DNA of 64,000 bases, taken from assembly GCA_015061165.1 (NCBI GenBank), contig SUXC01000010.1, positions 25,857 to 89,856 on the forward strand, given 5' to 3'. The notes under the pieces were generated by a model, which ran no database searches, was not told the origin of the DNA, and worked only from the letters and a program-made list of their open reading frames with translations. The number at the start of each line of letters is the position of its first letter. Position 1 is the stretch's first letter. A program made the translations under genes and the position numbers. The stretch comes from Bacteroidales bacterium. GTDB taxonomy: Bacteria > Bacteroidota > Bacteroidia > Bacteroidales > Paludibacteraceae. Of this stretch, positions 61,043 to 64,000 are shown piece by piece.

Positions 61043-61686
61043 ATACACACAAGCGTCTGAGACAACGAGAATATTGCTATTATCGGAATAATCTCAAGAC
61101 AAATAACATATAACAAAATATATAGAATCGACAATACGTTTACATAAAACAGTCGAAAACTCTTCCACATCAGTAGCCCCACAAACACTATCAACACTAC
61201 CATACACAATATTTGTGCCAATCGCGCCGAGGGGATATTTATCAGCAGTACCAACACGGGGTAAAGACATATACACCCCAGCGCGTTTATTCCGTTATAC
61301 TGCTCGATTGCCGCCTCCAAGTGCTTACGAGATAAAAAAACGACCCCTACACCGTACAACGATAATTGTTGCAACACATACCCCACTGCCACTACTGCCA
61401 ACACTTTGGCGTATGTTGTGAATACTACATCACCTGTTGGCATTGCCAGTATTAACATCGCCACTGCCACCACGCCTATACGGAATAGATGGTTACATAT
61501 CTCACTCAACCAACCCTGAGTGTGGACACTATATGCACGCTCCGAATGGCTGAACATTCCTCGCAAAACCACCCACACATTTGCTTGCATCGATGGATTG
61601 AGCACTGCCAGAAACAGCAATCCAAACAGCACCCAGCCTAACCACGGATTCGCATAAATCGACGATATGTGCGACACCAATTCCAC
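61039..61686 (-). CDS. DUF4271 membrane protein
   Basis: 215 aa from a GTG start (61686). Five to six transmembrane helices ('WVLFGLLFLAVLNPSMQANVWVVLRGMF', 'YNGINALGCICLYPVLVLLINIP', 'FVGLLMWKSFRLFYVNVLSILYILLYVICLEIIPI'). DUF4271 genes precede hemD in many Bacteroidetes; function unknown. The stop overlaps the hemD start (ATGA). A GTGTARA heptad element lies just upstream. Confidence 0.87.
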   Translation of the reverse strand: MELVSHISSIYANPWLGWVLFGLLFLAVLNPSMQANVWVVLRGMFSHSERAYSVHTQGWLSEICNHLFRIGVVAVAMLILAMPTGDVVFTTYAKVLAVVAVGYVLQQLSLYGVGVVFLSRKHLEAAIEQYNGINALGCICLYPVLVLLINIPSARLAQILCMVVLIVFVGLLMWKSFRLFYVNVLSILYILLYVICLEIIPIIAIFSLSQTLVCI

Positions 61687-61706
61687 CTTGCTTTTCCACT
61701 AAATTT

Positions 61707-61762
61707 CGTGCCTTTATACTCTACACTTTACACCTTACACTCTACACCGCTGCGTAGCAGCC
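61707..61762 (-). repeat. GTGTARA heptad element, copy 6
   Basis: Plus strand: CGTGCC, TTTATAC, TCTACAC, TTTACAC, CTTACAC, TCTACAC, followed by hairpin GCTGC-gta-GCAGC (61750-61762). Between the DUF4271 and LOG genes. Confidence 0.88.
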
Positions 61763-61783
61763 TCCACCGCTCACTTGCGAGCC

Positions 61784-62371
61784 TTATATCGCTGCTAATC
61801 GTCTGGTATTTGTATCCCATTCTTTGGCTGCTAATATGGCGGGCAGTACCTCTTCGGGTTCGCGCACGACCATATACATTTCTCTATGGATAGGGCGCAT
61901 CATTTGTTCGGCTATCATATAGTCGAGGCAGTCTAATAGTCGGTCGTAGTAGCCATCGGTGTTGAGTATGACCACAGGGCAGTTGTGCAATCCCAATTGC
62001 TTCCATGTCAGGCATTCCAACAACTCCTCGAAGGTGCCAATGCCGCCTGGCAGTGCCACCATAGCGTTTGTTTCTTGCACGATAGTGGCTTTGCGCTCGT
62101 GCATCGTTTGTGTGATGATGGTGTGTGTGCTGCGGGGGTTATTCCATCCTGCATCTACCATGAATTGTGGTATGATACCTAATACATCCCCTCCTGCGTT
62201 TAATGCGCCTTCTGCTACGGCAGCCATCAGACCTATGCCTCCATCGCCGTATATCACACGAATACCTGCCTCAGCCAGCAGTTCGCCTAAGCGACGAGCT
62301 GCTTGCATATAGGATTCGCGTACCTTGTTGGAACTTGCGCAATAAACTGCTACAGAATGTATCTTTGCCAT
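61784..62371 (-). CDS. LOG-family protein (TIGR00730 Rossmann fold)
   Basis: 195 aa from the ATG at 62371 ('MAKIHSVAVYCASSNKVRESYM'), chosen for family length and because the promoter box is at 62436-62443; the frame is open to 62515. 'VIYGDGGIGLMAAVAEGAL' and 'ALPGGIGTFEELLECLTWKQLG' are the LOG motifs (PGGxGTxxE). Relatives hydrolyse nucleoside 5'-monophosphates, including cytokinin ribotides, to free base; the bacterial role is often purine or AMP turnover. Single gene. Confidence 0.92.
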   Translation of the reverse strand: MAKIHSVAVYCASSNKVRESYMQAARRLGELLAEAGIRVIYGDGGIGLMAAVAEGALNAGGDVLGIIPQFMVDAGWNNPRSTHTIITQTMHERKATIVQETNAMVALPGGIGTFEELLECLTWKQLGLHNCPVVILNTDGYYDRLLDCLDYMIAEQMMRPIHREMYMVVREPEEVLPAILAAKEWDTNTRRLAAI

Positions 62372-62435
62372 ACCATTAACCCTGTTATCTATTGACATAC
62401 CCTTAATTCTCCCTATCCCTAATCCAAATCGGCTG

Positions 62436-62443
62436 CAAAGGTA
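62436..62443 (-). promoter_or_regulatory. -7 box of the LOG gene
   Basis: Minus strand TACCTTTG, 65 bp before the chosen ATG. Confidence 0.7.
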
Positions 62444-62781
62444 CTGCTTTTTTTTTGAATTTCCAAATTTTGGGGCATATTTCCGTAATCTGATAGATTT
62501 ATCTATCAATCTCATCTCTATATTTCCAATACAAATATCTCACAAAATACAAAAGTTGCGAATATTTTAAGATTTTTTATAATTTATTTGGAAATTCCGA
62601 TGAAAATGACGGGTGTCTTTTCCGCCTTTTTTCTGCTGGATATCGGGATTATCGCAAAGGATATGGCGCGCTTGCGGAACTCTCGAAGCAGGAGCGTAGC
62701 GAGCTACGCGACTAATGAGAGAGCGACATAGGCGAAGCGAGAAACCGATATACAGCACCGCAATTGTTTATACCGCGCAGG

Positions 62782-62819
62782 GCACCCCAAAACGCCACGA
62801 GCGTTTTCGGGGACCCCGC
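62782..62819 (+). repeat. 38-bp REP-like palindrome between genes
   Basis: Identical to the copy inside ileS (42915-42952). Followed at 62823-62846 by a second hairpin GAGGTCGC/GCGACCTC whose loop holds a C run. The gap 62444-63030 has no convincing gene: AT-rich DNA to about 62640, then palindromic GC-rich text, these hairpins, a heptad array and a terminator. Confidence 0.9.
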
Positions 62820-62822
62820 CGA

Positions 62823-62846
62823 GAGGTCGCCCCCCCCAGCGACCTC
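62823..62846. repeat. Hairpin with poly-C loop
   Basis: Perfect 8-bp arms GAGGTCGC/GCGACCTC separated by seven C and one A. It directly follows the REP-like palindrome. Confidence 0.8.
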
Positions 62847-62905
62847 GATGATGAGAAAACATTCGACACATTATTTTATGTGGTAGTGTGGTAGTGTGGG
62901 AGTTG

Positions 62906-62940
62906 GTGTAGGGTGTAAGGTGTAGAGTGTAGAGGCAAGG
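62906..62940 (+). repeat. GTGTARA heptad element, copy 7
   Basis: GTGTAGG, GTGTAAG, GTGTAGA, GTGTAGA, GGCAAGG, preceded by TGGTAGTG repeats of 8 bp. Confidence 0.88.
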
Positions 62941-62943
62941 GTA

Positions 62944-62983
62944 AAAAAAGAGACCACCGCGTCATCACGACGAAGTGGTCTCG
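62944..62983 (-). terminator. Terminator of the phage-like gene pair
   Basis: GAGACCAC/GTGGTCTC 8-bp stem with a 17-base loop. On the minus strand it is followed by seven T. It lies 47 bp past the stop at 63031. Confidence 0.8.
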
Positions 62984-63030
62984 GATTTTTCACTACCAAA
63001 ATTTAGAAAATTAACCAAAATTGAAAGGGA

Positions 63031-63471
63031 TTATAAACGGTATCTGAGGAGGAGGTACAATAGGAGTAATGCTATACCTGTCCAAAAGATAGCAGCTGTC
63101 CATTTGTAAAATTTCGGCACATAGCGTTCTGGTGGGTGTTCGATAACTTGCACAATACTATCGGTATGGATAATGGTATCGTGGACAATCTGCGTTCGCC
63201 ATCGGTCGCGGTACGCTACGCGGTCGCGATAGACAATGCGCTCACGGTAGATTGTATCACCTCGCTGCCGTTCAGAAGTGAAGGTGCTATCGTGGGTATG
63301 AACACTATCGCGCATGACAAGGGTGTCGTGGGAGTTACGAACTATGAGTGATGAGTGATGAGTGTCCGTAGTGGCAGGATTAAGGCTTCTGCAACTCGGG
63401 AGGGCAAGGAGTATTGTAGCCATACTCAGTGCCAGGGCGAAAGTCAGTGACTTCAAGGATAATCTCTTCAT
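63031..63471 (-). CDS. Spanin-like small membrane lipoprotein
   Basis: 146 aa. N-terminal lipoprotein-type signal ending 'LALPSC' (Cys27). A charged, coiled middle region rich in Arg, Asp and Tyr follows ('GDTIYRERIVYRDRVAYRDRW'). Near the end is a hydrophobic helix (about 125-143, 'AAIFWTGIALLLLYLLL'). A lipid anchor at one end and a transmembrane helix at the other suits a u-spanin-like protein that bridges both membranes. It overlaps the DUF5675 gene by 92 bp in another frame, typical of phage lysis cassettes. Inferred from layout. Confidence 0.65.
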   Translation of the reverse strand: MKRLSLKSLTFALALSMATILLALPSCRSLNPATTDTHHSSLIVRNSHDTLVMRDSVHTHDSTFTSERQRGDTIYRERIVYRDRVAYRDRWRTQIVHDTIIHTDSIVQVIEHPPERYVPKFYKWTAAIFWTGIALLLLYLLLRYRL

Positions 63472-63817
63472 GGGCTTCTTGGGCTTTTACGATTTTATAC
63501 GTTAGTAAACATTCTTTATCGGCAGGGACGAGTACGCAGCCAGTGGAGTGTTCGGGCTTGGTGCCACGGTGGAAGCGGATACCACTTCTATAGGCAATAG
63601 GCGATTGGCTATTGGCAATTGGCAAGCGTGGTACGTTCTGCACGATAGGCAGACGGCGTTTGAACTTGGGCGACATGGTTACGGCTACGTGATAGCACAG
63701 GGCGGGGATTTGGTAGCCGACACGTTCGAGAGTGTCGCAGAACCAATGACCATTGATAACAAGGCGACCTGTGAGGGCGTTGCCTTTGGGCTGATTGCGG
63801 ATAAGTTTGATGTACAT
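63380..63817 (-). CDS. DUF5675 family protein (phage-associated)
   Basis: 145 aa, no signal peptide. 'LVINGHWFCDTLERVGYQIPALCYHVAVTMSPKF' and 'GIRFHRGTKPEHSTGCVLVPADKE' match DUF5675, common in Bacteroidetes prophages next to lysis genes, with conserved Glu, His and Cys suggesting a peptidoglycan-related fold. Residues about 65-77 ('[13 protein letters not shown]') are encoded by an ATTGGCN array. Its 3' end overlaps the spanin-like gene. Could be a domesticated lysis module. Confidence 0.8.
   Translation of the reverse strand: MYIKLIRNQPKGNALTGRLVINGHWFCDTLERVGYQIPALCYHVAVTMSPKFKRRLPIVQNVPRLPIANSQSPIAYRSGIRFHRGTKPEHSTGCVLVPADKECLLTYKIVKAQEAHEEIILEVTDFRPGTEYGYNTPCPPELQKP
63589..63625 (+). 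repeat. ATTGGCN heptad array in the DUF5675 gene
   Basis: About five units: GCAATAG, GCGATTG, GCTATTG, GCAATTG, GCAAGCG phase. In frame on the minus strand as '[12 protein letters not shown]'. Confidence 0.85.
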
Positions 63818-63944
63818 ATAACGGGATTTTGGTTAAACAAAAATTATAGAAAATTAGACCAAATATTATTCTATAACGGCGAATGGAGCAAATTAGACAA
63901 ATTGACTTTGATTCGTTAAATTAGCGTAATTCGCTGTTAGAAGA

Positions 63945-64000
63945 TTATTCTTTGTAGCGGTACTTATAGTCTATGCCGATGAGCGAACCGCTGAAGGTCA
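63945..64000 (-). CDS. Possible C-terminus of a truncated minus-strand gene
   Basis: The last open codons read 'TFSGSLIGIDYKYRYKE' and stop at 63945; the start is outside the window. Too short to identify. The gap 63818-63944 before DUF5675 is AT-rich with no clear feature. Confidence 0.35.
   Translation of the reverse strand, partial: TFSGSLIGIDYKYRYKE

Overview
The window looks like chromosomal DNA of a Gram-negative Bacteroidales bacterium. Support: many promoters carry the Bacteroidetes -7 box TAnnTTTG (usually TACCTTTG), ribosome-binding sites are weak, surface proteins end in 'YDxxGR..V'-type or type IX-like C-terminal sorting regions, and DUF3244, DUF4271, DUF5675, DUF3990/DUF3791 and SUMF1-domain lipoproteins are present. 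Genes lie on both strands with short gaps. No species is claimed.

Layout. 0-2.2 kb: AT-rich minus-strand operon for a MotA/TolQ-like and MotB/OmpA-like motor pair (Zorya-like) plus a Cys-rich third gene cut by the window edge. 2.3-3.2 kb: DUF3791/DUF3990 toxin-antitoxin-like triplet. 3.8-14.9 kb: housekeeping (PepD, C69 peptidase, PhoH, LpxC, SDR enzyme, tRNA-Met/Ile2, S20, tRNA-Glu) and a TPP-riboswitch-controlled TonB receptor. 15-30.8 kb: cell-envelope block with two secreted zinc amidases, a TolB-like propeller, a GHL10/DigH-like glycosidase, a membrane protein, an M3 peptidase lipoprotein and an AsmA-like protein. 31-42.4 kb: mostly AT-rich island with a two-ORF Rhs polymorphic toxin, its immunity gene and a TPR-HTH regulator; its right edge appears to lie inside ileS. 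42-49 kb: ileS, a SUMF1 lipoprotein and a 1.5-kb repeat-rich gap. 49-62.4 kb: GDSL hydrolase, rpsF-rpsR-rplI, rpmE, PnuC-like, deaminase, pta-ackA, GH13 amylase, UbiA, Maf, TrmD, DUF4271-hemD-rnpA-yidD, LOG. 63-64 kb: phage-like DUF5675/spanin-like pair.

The most unusual property is pervasive heptanucleotide (7-bp) repetition by several unrelated motifs. ATTGGCN arrays sit only inside genes (two in pepD, one in the TonB receptor, three in ileS, one in a DUF5675 gene), read in frame as 'SPIANSQ' or 'LAIGNWQ' peptides. GTGTARA arrays sit only between genes, ending in GGCRMGG, and two copies flank a covarying hairpin with inverted heptads. A third type (NNAATTG) fills the P3 arm of the TPP riboswitch, and TTCTTAA- and TAAATAG-type heptads lie beside other genes. 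Two copies of one repeat differ by exactly one heptad. A 38-bp REP-like palindrome occurs both between genes and in frame in ileS. Together these suggest a process that creates or spreads 7-bp arrays, with coding or structural constraint deciding where each survives.
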